From assembly GCA_008107755.1 (NCBI GenBank), contig VIRH01000148.1, positions 55,419 through 119,418 of the forward strand: DNA of 64,000 bases, read 5' to 3'. Positions 37,206 to 46,644 of this stretch are shown here, piece by piece. The translations under genes were made by a program, and so were the position numbers. Within the stretch, counting starts at the first letter, position 1. Each line of letters starts with the position of its first letter. The notes under the pieces are model-generated. The model was not told the origin of the DNA. It made no database searches and saw only the letters and a list, made by a program, of their open reading frames with translations. This stretch comes from Rhodobacterales bacterium (lineage in GTDB: Bacteria; Pseudomonadota; Alphaproteobacteria; Rhizobiales; Stappiaceae).

Positions 37206-37964
37206 TCAGTTCAGGACGCGCCTGATTCCGTCCCGGGTCTTCAGAAGAGCCGGCAGAAAGTCCTCGATCAGGGGGGCGGGGCTGGTGCCGATGGCCGCCA
37301 TGCCCGTGTTCAATGCGGCGACGACGCTGCCCTTCGCATTGACGACCGGAACGGCGATCGAGCGCAGGCCGATTTCCACTTCCTGATCGATGACGGCGAA
37401 GCCCTGCTCTCGCACGCGCGCCACCTCGGCCATGATGTCGTCAGGCTCGGTGAGGGAGCGCGGGGTCCGCGGTGTCAGGTCGGAGGCGTCAATCAGGGCG
37501 CGTGCCTCCGGTTCGCTCAGGGTCGCCAGAAGGATACGTCCCATGGACGTGCAATGGGCCGGCAGGCGCGAACCGGGCATGAGCCCGATCGACATCACCC
37601 GGCGCTGCGCGGCGCGGGCCAGATAGACGATCTCCGTCCCGTCCAGAATAGAAACCGAGCACGACTGACCGATCTGTTCGGACAGCTGGTCCAGCCAGGG
37701 CTGTACGATCTGGGGAAGGGGCAGGGCGGCAAGGGCGCCCATGCCGAGCCTGAGGACCCTTGGCGTCAGACTGAAGAACTTGCCGTCGTAATCGGCATAG
37801 CCAAGCTTGTGCAGGGTCAATAGGCAGCGGCGCGACGTTGCCCGGTCGAGCCCGGTCGCTTCGGCAACGTCGGACACAGCAAGGCGCGGGTGTTCCGCGC
37901 TGAAGCACTCCAGCACACGCAGCCCCTTTGCGAAGGACGCGATGACATCCGTCTTGTTCAACAT
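37206..37964 (-). CDS. pcaR: IclR-family regulator, PcaR/PobR type
   Basis: 252 residues. The N-terminal winged helix is FAKGLRVLECFSAEHPRLAV and ATGLDRATSRRCLLTLHKLG. The effector domain has MSIGLMPGSRLPAHCTSMGR and AVPVVNAKGSVVAALNTGMA. This matches the PcaR/PobR/PcaU subgroup that responds to beta-ketoadipate or protocatechuate. It is divergent from pcaIJF, and one candidate operator repeat overlaps its own start codon, which suggests autoregulation. The name rests on subgroup pattern and context. Confidence 0.85.
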   Translation of the reverse strand: MLNKTDVIASFAKGLRVLECFSAEHPRLAVSDVAEATGLDRATSRRCLLTLHKLGYADYDGKFFSLTPRVLRLGMGALAALPLPQIVQPWLDQLSEQIGQSCSVSILDGTEIVYLARAAQRRVMSIGLMPGSRLPAHCTSMGRILLATLSEPEARALIDASDLTPRTPRSLTEPDDIMAEVARVREQGFAVIDQEVEIGLRSIAVPVVNAKGSVVAALNTGMAAIGTSPAPLIEDFLPALLKTRDGIRRVLN

Positions 37965-38009
37965 GCGAACGGGAAATCACGGAATGCGAACAAAAGTCAA
38001 TATGTGAAC
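37963..38009. promoter_or_regulatory. Tandem ATGYGAAC repeats, probable PcaR operator
   Basis: ATGCGAAC at 37963-37970 and 37984-37991, and ATGTGAAC at 38002-38009, occur in the pcaR-pcaI divergent region with starts 21 and 18 bases apart. The first overlaps the pcaR start codon and is paired with an upstream GTTC (37956-37959). Multiple short repeats are known for PcaU/PobR binding. Confidence 0.5.
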
Positions 38010-38079
38010 GAATTCGCTTGCCTTGAAAGCACCTCGGGGAGACCAGATTGTCATATTTTTCTCCAAGCGGGAGACCTGA

Positions 38080-38787
38080 ATGGACAAGACACTACCTTCC
38101 CTCAGCGAGGCTGTGGCCGGTATCGGCGACGGCTCCAGCATCATGATCGGTGGTTTCGGCGGCTCGGGCGCGCCGATCGAACTGATCCATGCCCTCATCG
38201 ATGCCGGACCGAAGAACCTCACGGTGATCAACAACAACGCCGGGAATGGCCACGTCGGCCTGGCGGCGCTGATCGAGCAGGGCCGGGTGGCCAAGCTGAT
38301 CTGTTCTTTTCCGCGCTCGGCCGACCCCAAGGTCTTCACGGACCTCTACCTTGCCGGAAAGATCGAGCTGGAAATCGTGCCGCAGGGCACGCTCGCCGAA
38401 CGCATCCGGGCGGGTGGCGCAGGCATTCCCGCTTTCTACACGCCCTCGAGCTACGGAACGGATCTTGCCGAAGGCAAGCCTGTCGAGGAATTCGACGGCA
38501 AGCACTACGTGCGCGAACGCTGGCTGAAGGCGGATTTCGCACTGATCAAGGGTGAACTGGGCGACCCCTTCGGAAACCTGACCTACCGCATGGCCGCGCG
38601 GAACTTCAATCCGCTGATGGCAATGGCCGCAGGCCAGACGATCGCCCAGGTGTCCAAGATCGTTCCGGCCGGCGAGATCGATCCCGAACACGTCGTTACC
38701 CCGGGCATCTTCGTCGACAGCGTCGTGCAGGTGGCCGATCCGAAGCAGGAAGAAACTCTCAACCGCGAGGGAGCCGTCTACCCATGA
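38080..38787 (+). CDS. pcaI: 3-oxoadipate CoA-transferase subunit A
   Basis: 235 residues. It begins with the CoA-transferase alpha-subunit pattern GSSIMIGGFGGSGAPIELIH, then NNNAGNGHVGLAALIEQGRV and GTDLAEGKPVEEFDGKHYVR. With PcaJ it moves CoA from succinyl-CoA to 3-oxoadipate, the penultimate step of the beta-ketoadipate pathway for aromatic acids. Its stop overlaps the pcaJ ATG by four bases. Confidence 0.93.
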   Translation: MDKTLPSLSEAVAGIGDGSSIMIGGFGGSGAPIELIHALIDAGPKNLTVINNNAGNGHVGLAALIEQGRVAKLICSFPRSADPKVFTDLYLAGKIELEIVPQGTLAERIRAGGAGIPAFYTPSSYGTDLAEGKPVEEFDGKHYVRERWLKADFALIKGELGDPFGNLTYRMAARNFNPLMAMAAGQTIAQVSKIVPAGEIDPEHVVTPGIFVDSVVQVADPKQEETLNREGAVYP

Positions 38788-39470
38788 GCGATGCACTCGA
38801 CACGATCAAGCTGTCCAACGCGCAGATCGCGTGGCGCGCGGCGCAGGACATCGAAGACGGCGCCTATGTCAATCTCGGCATCGGTTTTCCGGAGATGATC
38901 GCGACCTTCCAGCCGGAAGGCCGTGAGGTGATCTATCACACCGAAAACGGCGTGCTCGGTTTCGGCAAGGCGCCGGCAAAGGGCGAAGAGGACTGGGACC
39001 TGATCAATGCCGGAAAGAAGGCGATCACGCTCAATCCCGGCGCGGCCTTTTTCCATCATGCCGACAGCTTTTCCATGGTGCGCGGCGGCCATCTCGATCT
39101 TGCCGTGCTCGGCGCGTATCAGGTTGCGGAAAACGGGGACCTGGCGAACTGGTCGACGGGCAAGGGCGGCGTGCCGGCCGTCGGCGGAGCCATGGATCTC
39201 GTTCATGGCGCCAAGCGTGTTGCGGTGATCACCGATCACGTGACCAAAAAAGGTGATCCAAAGCTGGTGGAAAGATGCACCATGCCGCTGACAGGCGTGG
39301 GCTGCGTGACACGCGTCTACACGTCGCTTGCTGTCGTCGACATCGTGGACGGTCATTATGTCCTACTGGAGAAGCTGCCGCAAATCTCTTTCGACGACCT
39401 GCAGGCAGTGACAGGCGCCGTGCTGAAAACCGGCGAGACCATTGCCGATCTCGTCGTGCCGGAAGTTTGA
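38784..39470 (+). CDS. pcaJ: 3-oxoadipate CoA-transferase subunit B
   Basis: 228 residues. The catalytic Glu lies in VIYHTENGVLGFG, the usual SENGxLG-type motif. AFFHHADSFSMVRGGHLDLA and the closing RVYTSLAVVDIVDGHYVLLE are typical of the beta subunit. It works with PcaI. Ten bases separate it from pcaF. Confidence 0.93.
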   Translation: MSDALDTIKLSNAQIAWRAAQDIEDGAYVNLGIGFPEMIATFQPEGREVIYHTENGVLGFGKAPAKGEEDWDLINAGKKAITLNPGAAFFHHADSFSMVRGGHLDLAVLGAYQVAENGDLANWSTGKGGVPAVGGAMDLVHGAKRVAVITDHVTKKGDPKLVERCTMPLTGVGCVTRVYTSLAVVDIVDGHYVLLEKLPQISFDDLQAVTGAVLKTGETIADLVVPEV

Positions 39471-39480
39471 GGGTTCAATC

Positions 39481-40683
39481 ATGACTGATGTCTTTATCTG
39501 CGACTACATCCGCACGCCGATCGGCCGTTTTGCTGGCGCATTGGCACCGGTTCGTGCGGACGATCTTGGAGCCATTCCGCTTCGGGCCATCCTGGAACGC
39601 AACAAGGGCCTCGACCCGAAAGCGGTGGACGAGGTCTATTTCGGCTGCGCCAACCAGGCGGGCGAGGACAACCGCAATGTCGGACGCATGAGCCTTCTGC
39701 TGGCAGGTCTTCCGGTCAGCGTTCCCGGCACCACGATCAACCGCCTGTGCGGATCGGGCATGGATGCCGTCATCATGGCCGCCCGCGCCATCAAGGCCGG
39801 CGAGATCGAGCTGGCGATTGCGGGCGGTGTGGAATCCATGTCGCGCGCGCCTTTCGTCATGCCGAAAGCCGAAGCGGCCTTTTCGCGCAAGGCGGAGATC
39901 TTCGACACGACCATCGGCTGGCGCTTCATCAACCCGCTGATGAAGAAGCAGTACGGCGTCGATTCCATGCCGGAAACCGGTGAGAATGTCGCCGAGGACT
40001 TCAACATATCCCGTGCCGACCAGGACGCCTTCGCCCTGCGTTCGCAGGAAAAGGCCTCCGCGGCGCAGAAAAACGGCCGTCTGGCGCAGGAAATCGTCTC
40101 CGTCTCGATCCCGCAGCGCAAGTGCGATCCGGTCGTTGTCGAGAAGGACGAGCACCCGCGTGAAACATCGATCGAGGCTTTGTCGGGCCTGCGGGCGCCG
40201 TTCCGCGAAGGCGGCAGCGTCACCGCCGGCAATGCTTCCGGGGTCAATGACGGCGCTGCGGCGCTGATCATCGCATCGGAAGCTGCCATGAAGGCCTACG
40301 GCCTCACGCCGATCGCCCGCATCTCCGGCGGCGCGACGGCGGGTGTCGCCCCGCGCATCATGGGCTTCGGCCCGGCTCCGGCCACGAAGAAACTCTGCAC
40401 ACGCCTTGGCGTGACGCCAAAGGATTTCGACGTTATCGAACTCAACGAGGCTTTTGCGAGCCAGGGCATCGCCGTTCTGCGCGATCTTGGCATTGCGGAG
40501 GATGCGGAACACGTCAACCCGAACGGCGGCGCCATTGCGCTCGGCCATCCGCTGGGAATGTCAGGTGCGCGCATCACCGGGACAGCGGCGATTGAATTGA
40601 AGGCACGCGGGGCAAAACGGGCCCTCGCGACCATGTGCATCGGGGTTGGACAAGGTATTGCCATCGCCCTTGAAGCGGTCTGA
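39481..40683 (+). CDS. pcaF: 3-oxoadipyl-CoA thiolase
   Basis: 400 residues from the ATG at 39481; the frame is open upstream but would overlap pcaJ. The nucleophile Cys is in TTINRLCGSGMDAVIMAARA, the catalytic His in GHPLGMSGARITG, and the second Cys in ALATMCIGVGQGIAIALE. It splits 3-oxoadipyl-CoA to succinyl-CoA and acetyl-CoA. A terminator follows. The upper pca genes (pcaDCHGB) are not in this window. Confidence 0.94.
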   Translation: MTDVFICDYIRTPIGRFAGALAPVRADDLGAIPLRAILERNKGLDPKAVDEVYFGCANQAGEDNRNVGRMSLLLAGLPVSVPGTTINRLCGSGMDAVIMAARAIKAGEIELAIAGGVESMSRAPFVMPKAEAAFSRKAEIFDTTIGWRFINPLMKKQYGVDSMPETGENVAEDFNISRADQDAFALRSQEKASAAQKNGRLAQEIVSVSIPQRKCDPVVVEKDEHPRETSIEALSGLRAPFREGGSVTAGNASGVNDGAAALIIASEAAMKAYGLTPIARISGGATAGVAPRIMGFGPAPATKKLCTRLGVTPKDFDVIELNEAFASQGIAVLRDLGIAEDAEHVNPNGGAIALGHPLGMSGARITGTAAIELKARGAKRALATMCIGVGQGIAIALEAV

Positions 40684-40741
40684 AAATGGCTGGGCGGTGT
40701 TTCGCCCAGTTCGCGACACCCGCAACCGACCCAGAATTCAA

Positions 40742-40774
40742 AGCCACCGGGAGACCTCTCCCGGTGGCTTTTTT
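40742..40774 (+). terminator. Terminator of pcaIJF
   Basis: A perfect 12-bp stem (40742-40753 with 40758-40769), loop ACCT, followed by TTTTT, 58 bases after the pcaF stop. Confidence 0.93.
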
Positions 40775-40793
40775 GTTCGGCTTTTGACGAAGA

Positions 40794-40827
40794 CCACCTT
40801 CCGCACGGATACTGCTGCGGAAGGTGG
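40794..40827 (-). terminator. Probable terminator of the arylsulfatase gene
   Basis: A perfect 12-bp stem (40794-40805 with 40816-40827) with a 10-base loop, 15 bases beyond the sulfatase stop on the minus strand. The following bases (TCTTCGTC) are only weakly T-rich. Confidence 0.65.
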
Positions 40828-40841
40828 CGAGGATGGAAAGA

Positions 40842-42467
<1,626 letters not shown>

Positions 42468-42807
42468 TCCTCCCTTGGAAAATGTCGTCGGGACCGGATT
42501 GCGTTCAGAGAGATGCGCTTTTCCGGTCGATGGGGCTCACGAAAAAACTTCTTTGCCGGGTCGGGCGATGTTTGCCGTGTTTGTGTCTTGAGTTGTCGGT
42601 TGTGTTGCCGCAACGTAACTCCATCATGGATTTCGGGTTCAAATGCTTGCATCAGACATCAGAGCGGGTCGCTGGTTCGGCCCTTGTTGTTTTCGATCCA
42701 CGTCCGGCTCCTGCGCGGGGCTCTTCGTCACGCTTGTCCTGGGCACCGTTGAAGGCGCTGTCATACAGCTCACCCGCAAGAGAAGGGCCGTCCGCAGGCT
42801 AAGGGCC
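42468..42807. other. Divergent region upstream of sulfatase and sensor kinase
   Basis: 340 bases. It contains the sulfatase promoter and, depending on the true start, either leader or early coding sequence of the kinase (the frame is open back to 42643). No operator stands out. Confidence 0.4.
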
Positions 42808-44748
42808 ATGCCGTCTGTTCTCCGCTGTGGTCACGGTTGCAGTATCCATTCGCACCGGACGCTAGGTAAGTTGGACCTTGGGGCAATAGCCAATGTCGCT
42901 GAAGCTGCCGCCTGCCTGACATCGCTGGCAATTGTCTTGTGTGCATACTTTCCGGCTGTCGCGGCTCCCGCGGCTACCCCGGACAAAGGACAGCGGGTCC
43001 TGATCCTCTATGAAAACGAAAGCACGCTGCCGGCGATCCGCGAAATCGCCCAGGGGCTTCATGCAACCCTCGAGAGTTCGGATCCGACCGGCATCGAGTT
43101 CTACAGCGAGTTTCTCGACATCGTACGGTTCGAGACGCCCGCGTACCGGGCGCTGATCTCGGAATTCCTGCAACGCAAATACGCCGGTCTGGACATCGAT
43201 GCGGTGGCGGCGATCGGGCCAGGTGCGCTGGGCTTTGCAGTGGAAGATCTGGGCTGGATCAACACGCGTGTTCCGGTGGTTGCGGGCGCCGTCTCGAAGA
43301 GATCTCTTGAAGCGCGCAGCCTTCCGCGAAATTTCTTTGGAGTGGTCAGCAGTTTCGATGTTCGCAGGACCGCAGGGCTCGCCGCCCGCCTTCATCCCGA
43401 CAGGCGGGAACTCGTGGTGCTCGCGGGCTCCTCCGACTTCGACAGAAACTGGCTGGAGACGGTTCGGGTGGCGCTGGGGCCGGAATTCGAAGGGCTCAAG
43501 GTTTCATTCCTGACCGGCCTGACACTCGATGGCTTCAGGCAGGCGGTCGCCACGCTTGGCAGTCGCAGCATTCTTCTCGTCCTGACTGTTTTCGAAGATG
43601 CGGACGGACGCAAATTCGTGCCGAGGGATGTGGCAGGGGAGATCCTGCCGGGTGCATCGGCGCCCTCCTACAGCGTCTACAGCTCGTTCATCGGAACGGG
43701 CATCGTCGGCGGTGAGCTGGAAACCTTTACCGGGATCGGAAACGACGTCGGCGCTCTGGTTCGACGATTGCTGCAGGGCGCCACGCCAGAGCAGAACTTC
43801 GTGCCTTCCTCCGTCGTCCCCATCCTCGATTGGCGGCAGGCGAAGCGCTGGTCTGTCGATCCCTCTCTCATCCCGGCAGATGCCGTGCTGAAGTTCTACA
43901 ATCCCCCGGCCTGGGAGCGGTATCGCTGGCAGATCGTTCTGGGGCTCACGATCATCGCGCTTCAATCAACGACGATCTTCGGCATCCTCCTGGTGGAAAG
44001 ACGGCGCAAGCGCATGGCCAAGGAACTGGCGCTCGGGCGACTGCAGCTTGCCCACATGTCCCGGGTCTCCCAGCTCGGACAGTTGTCCGGCTCGATCGCT
44101 CACGAACTGAACCAGCCGTTGACCTCCATTCTGGCCAATGCCGAGGCGGGCGTTCGCATCGTTGAGCGAGACGATCCGGACATCGAGGAAGTTCGGGATA
44201 TTTTTGCGGATATCGTCGCCGCGGACAAAAGAGCCTCGGAGACGATTGCCAATCTTCGCAAGCTTCTGACCAATCGGGAAATCGAATTTTCGGACTTTGA
44301 CCTGAACGTTGCGGTTGCCGACACGATCAAGCTGGCACGCAGTGAACTCGCCGCGCGCCGGACGCGGGCCGATGTGGTGTTCAGACAGGAGCCCTTGCCC
44401 GTTCGCGGCAACTTCTCCCAGCTTCAACAGATCACGCTGAACCTCATCCTGAACGCATGCGATGCGATGAGCGATCTTCCGGCGTCCCTGCGAAAGATTG
44501 ATGTCGAGACCGGCCTGAAACCTGACGGGACGCGGTATCTGTCTGTTGCAGATGCGGGGCGGGGCATGCCGCAGGAGATGCGGGAGGCTGCGTTCAAGCC
44601 GTTCATCAGCCAGACGAGCAAAGGAATGGGGCTCGGCCTTCCGATTTGCCGGTCGATCGCAATGGCACATGGTGGTGATCTCGAATTCGATGAAGACAGA
44701 CAGGAAGGCGTCCGGATCGTCCTGACGTTGCCCAAGGTGGAGGATTGA
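42808..44748 (+). CDS. Sensor histidine kinase with ABC-binding-protein-like sensor domain
   Basis: 646 residues from the ATG at 42808, which leaves a plausible signal anchor (AAACLTSLAIVLCAYFPAVA). The start is uncertain, since the frame opens at 42643. The periplasmic part (about 60-370) resembles the ABC substrate-binding-like domain (GQRVLILYENESTLPAIREI, then SSFIGTGIVGGELETFTGIG). A membrane segment (IVLGLTIIALQSTTIFGILL) is followed by the H-box GSIAHELNQPLTSILANAEA, the N-box LNLILNACDAM and G boxes DAGRGMP and GMGLGLPICRSIA. This is the FixL/DctB-like class. It heads an operon with two response regulators. Confidence 0.87.
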   Translation: MPSVLRCGHGCSIHSHRTLGKLDLGAIANVAEAAACLTSLAIVLCAYFPAVAAPAATPDKGQRVLILYENESTLPAIREIAQGLHATLESSDPTGIEFYSEFLDIVRFETPAYRALISEFLQRKYAGLDIDAVAAIGPGALGFAVEDLGWINTRVPVVAGAVSKRSLEARSLPRNFFGVVSSFDVRRTAGLAARLHPDRRELVVLAGSSDFDRNWLETVRVALGPEFEGLKVSFLTGLTLDGFRQAVATLGSRSILLVLTVFEDADGRKFVPRDVAGEILPGASAPSYSVYSSFIGTGIVGGELETFTGIGNDVGALVRRLLQGATPEQNFVPSSVVPILDWRQAKRWSVDPSLIPADAVLKFYNPPAWERYRWQIVLGLTIIALQSTTIFGILLVERRRKRMAKELALGRLQLAHMSRVSQLGQLSGSIAHELNQPLTSILANAEAGVRIVERDDPDIEEVRDIFADIVAADKRASETIANLRKLLTNREIEFSDFDLNVAVADTIKLARSELAARRTRADVVFRQEPLPVRGNFSQLQQITLNLILNACDAMSDLPASLRKIDVETGLKPDGTRYLSVADAGRGMPQEMREAAFKPFISQTSKGMGLGLPICRSIAMAHGGDLEFDEDRQEGVRIVLTLPKVED

Positions 44749-44751
44749 GCG

Positions 44752-45366
44752 ATGGCGCAGACCCATCCGGCGGAGACAGTGTATGTGCTTGATGATGACG
44801 CCATGGTCCGGTCGGGACTGTCGCGCCTCCTGAGGACCGAGGGATATCGTGTCGAATGCTGTGCCACCGCCGAAGAATTCTTCAGGGCACGGGGAGACGG
44901 GACGACCGGATGCCTGATCCTGGACCTGGAGATGCCCGGGATGGACGGGTTCGAGGTGCAGGACAGGCTTGGCGCTGCGAGCGGGACATGCCAGGTGATC
45001 TTTCTGACAGGCCACGGAACGATCCAGAAAAGCGTCAGGGCCATCAAATCCGGAGCCGCGGATTTCCTGACCAAGCCGGTTGATGCCACCATGCTTTTCG
45101 AAGCGGTCAGGACAGCGCTCGACCGGAACTGCGAGCTGCGCATGGAAAACCGGAACCGGGCAGCGTTTCAACAACGCCTCGACAGTCTGACACCGCGCGA
45201 ACGCGAGGTCTTGCAGCATGTCGCCAGCGGGCGGCTGAACAAGCAGATCGCCGGCGATCTCGGCGTGGCGCTGAAGACGGTCAAGGTTCACAGGGGCCGG
45301 ATGATGTCCAAGATGGGCGTGCGCCGCGTGGCCGATCTGGTGAGGGCCCTGACGCTTTATGCATAG
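44752..45366 (+). CDS. FixJ/NarL-type response regulator
   Basis: 204 residues. The receiver has the acidic pair in VYVLDDDAMVRSGL, the phospho-Asp in CLILDLEMPGMDGF and the Lys in GAADFLTKPVDATML, the FixJ-like pattern. The LuxR-type helix-turn-helix is LTPREREVLQHVASGRLNKQ to LKTVKVHRGRMMSKMGVR. It starts 3 bases after the kinase stop and should be its partner. Confidence 0.92.
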   Translation: MAQTHPAETVYVLDDDAMVRSGLSRLLRTEGYRVECCATAEEFFRARGDGTTGCLILDLEMPGMDGFEVQDRLGAASGTCQVIFLTGHGTIQKSVRAIKSGAADFLTKPVDATMLFEAVRTALDRNCELRMENRNRAAFQQRLDSLTPREREVLQHVASGRLNKQIAGDLGVALKTVKVHRGRMMSKMGVRRVADLVRALTLYA

Positions 45367-45415
45367 GACCCAAGGCCAACTTCACCCGAGTGGCGATCTC
45401 GTCTAAAGGTTCGCG

Positions 45416-45799
45416 ATGGACGACACTCCTCCCATCGTGGCGATCATCGACGACGACGAAGACGTCCGCCGTGCCCTTCGGCGGCTGCTTGCCTCGCTCG
45501 ACTATCGCACCCGGGAGTTTGCATCAGGAGAAGCCTACATCGGCGGCGACGGCACAGGCCCTGTCCATTGTGTACTCGCCGATGTCCATATGGACGGAAT
45601 GTCGGGGCTCGATGTTCTACGGCTGATCCGCGAGCGCGAACCCGCCCTGCCGGTCATCATGATCACCGGGTATGACGAGGACGGTCTGCGCGAGAAATGT
45701 CTCCTCGCCGGTGCCGTCACCTATCTCGTCAAGCCTCTCGAACGGGCTGTCGTGCACAGGTCGATAGGAGAGGCTCTGAACCTGGCACCAGGTCGTTAG
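45416..45799 (+). CDS. Single-domain response regulator
   Basis: 127 residues, receiver only: VAIIDDDEDVRRALRRLLA, phospho-Asp in CVLADVHMDGMSGLDVLR, Thr in VIMITGYDE, Lys in AVTYLVKPLERAVVHR. There is no output domain. It may be a phosphate sink or connector for the neighbouring kinase. It follows the FixJ-like gene by 49 bases and converges with the broken gene at 45806, 6 bases away. Confidence 0.88.
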   Translation: MDDTPPIVAIIDDDEDVRRALRRLLASLDYRTREFASGEAYIGGDGTGPVHCVLADVHMDGMSGLDVLRLIREREPALPVIMITGYDEDGLREKCLLAGAVTYLVKPLERAVVHRSIGEALNLAPGR

Positions 45800-45805
45800 T
45801 CCGGC

Positions 45806-46567
45806 CTATTTCAGGAACAGGAAGGTCACCGCCGCCCGAGCGCCAAAGCCTTCGGGACCATTGTCCGAGCTTGCCGCGTAGTAGCGGACGCCTGCCTGAA
45901 GACTGATCGGCTGCTTGTTGACGGTCACCAGCTTGGCAACCATGGCGTTGATCGGAATCGATCATTCGTCGCTCGTCCAGTCATAGGTCGCCTCCGAATT
46001 CAGCGTGAATGTCCATGCGGACGGCGTGGTGTAGGAGAGGAAGGGCTGCAGGAAGGTCGAGTTGACATCGCTGCGGTCATCTTCGCCTGCAAAGGACCAG
46101 ATGTGGTTGGCCAGTGCGCCATAGGTCCACGGGCCGGACTGGCGCAGGGCCACGCCGGTCGGTCCGGTTCCCTACTTGCGCGTGCTCAGAAGGTCGTCCG
46201 TGCCCGTCGGCACCAGAAAGACAGGGCCAAGGCCCCATAAGATGCCGGCAGAAGGTGGCTCCTTGGGCGAGAGGAAAAGGCTCTGCGTCACGTCGCCAAG
46301 ACCGAATTGCGTTCCGGAATCTCCGGTAATGTCGTTCTGCCAGACAACGGGGGCAATGGTGCGGGAGATAAGGTTCCAGTGCTCGTTCAGCGTCACCTTG
46401 TCTCCGTCTGACGGACCGAAGCCGTGATCGTAGTTCCACTGGAACGGTACGCTGATCAGGGAGGCAACCGGGTTGGAGAGTTTCTTGGCAAGGTCGGCAT
46501 CCTGTGCCAGCGCGGAGGGGGCCAGCCACGAAAGAAGGGCTGCGAGGAGAAACGTCGGATACCTCAT
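45806..46567 (-). pseudogene. Exported transporter-like protein (neuromedin-U-like) with two internal stop codons
   Basis: One continuous reading frame of 253 codons from ATG 46567 to TAG 45806-45808, broken only by TAG at 46172-46174 and TGA at 45962-45964. The signal peptide is MRYPTFLLAALLSWLAPSAL. The rest is a beta-rich outer-membrane-type protein (FGLGDVTQSLFLSPKEPPSA, GPWTYGALANHIWSFAGEDD, GVRYYAASSDNGPEGFG). At both stops relatives, as I recall them, have Trp (STRK-W-GTGPTG, SDE-W-SIPIN), so each is a single G-to-A change of TGG. There is no frameshift. It is last in a minus-strand run with the cytochrome and HAD genes. Confidence 0.8.
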
Positions 46568-46644
46568 TTCGGTTCTTCCTTCCCGTGTGCTGCTTCTGCA
46601 AATAAAACCCCGGTTAGGGCGCATCTTCCGTGCCTCCCCCTGGA

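Noticed and set aside
45962..45964. TGA as selenocysteine or programmed readthrough
   Set aside because: There is also a TAG in the same frame, no selenocysteine-insertion hairpin was seen, and relatives, as recalled, have Trp at both places. Mutation is simpler.
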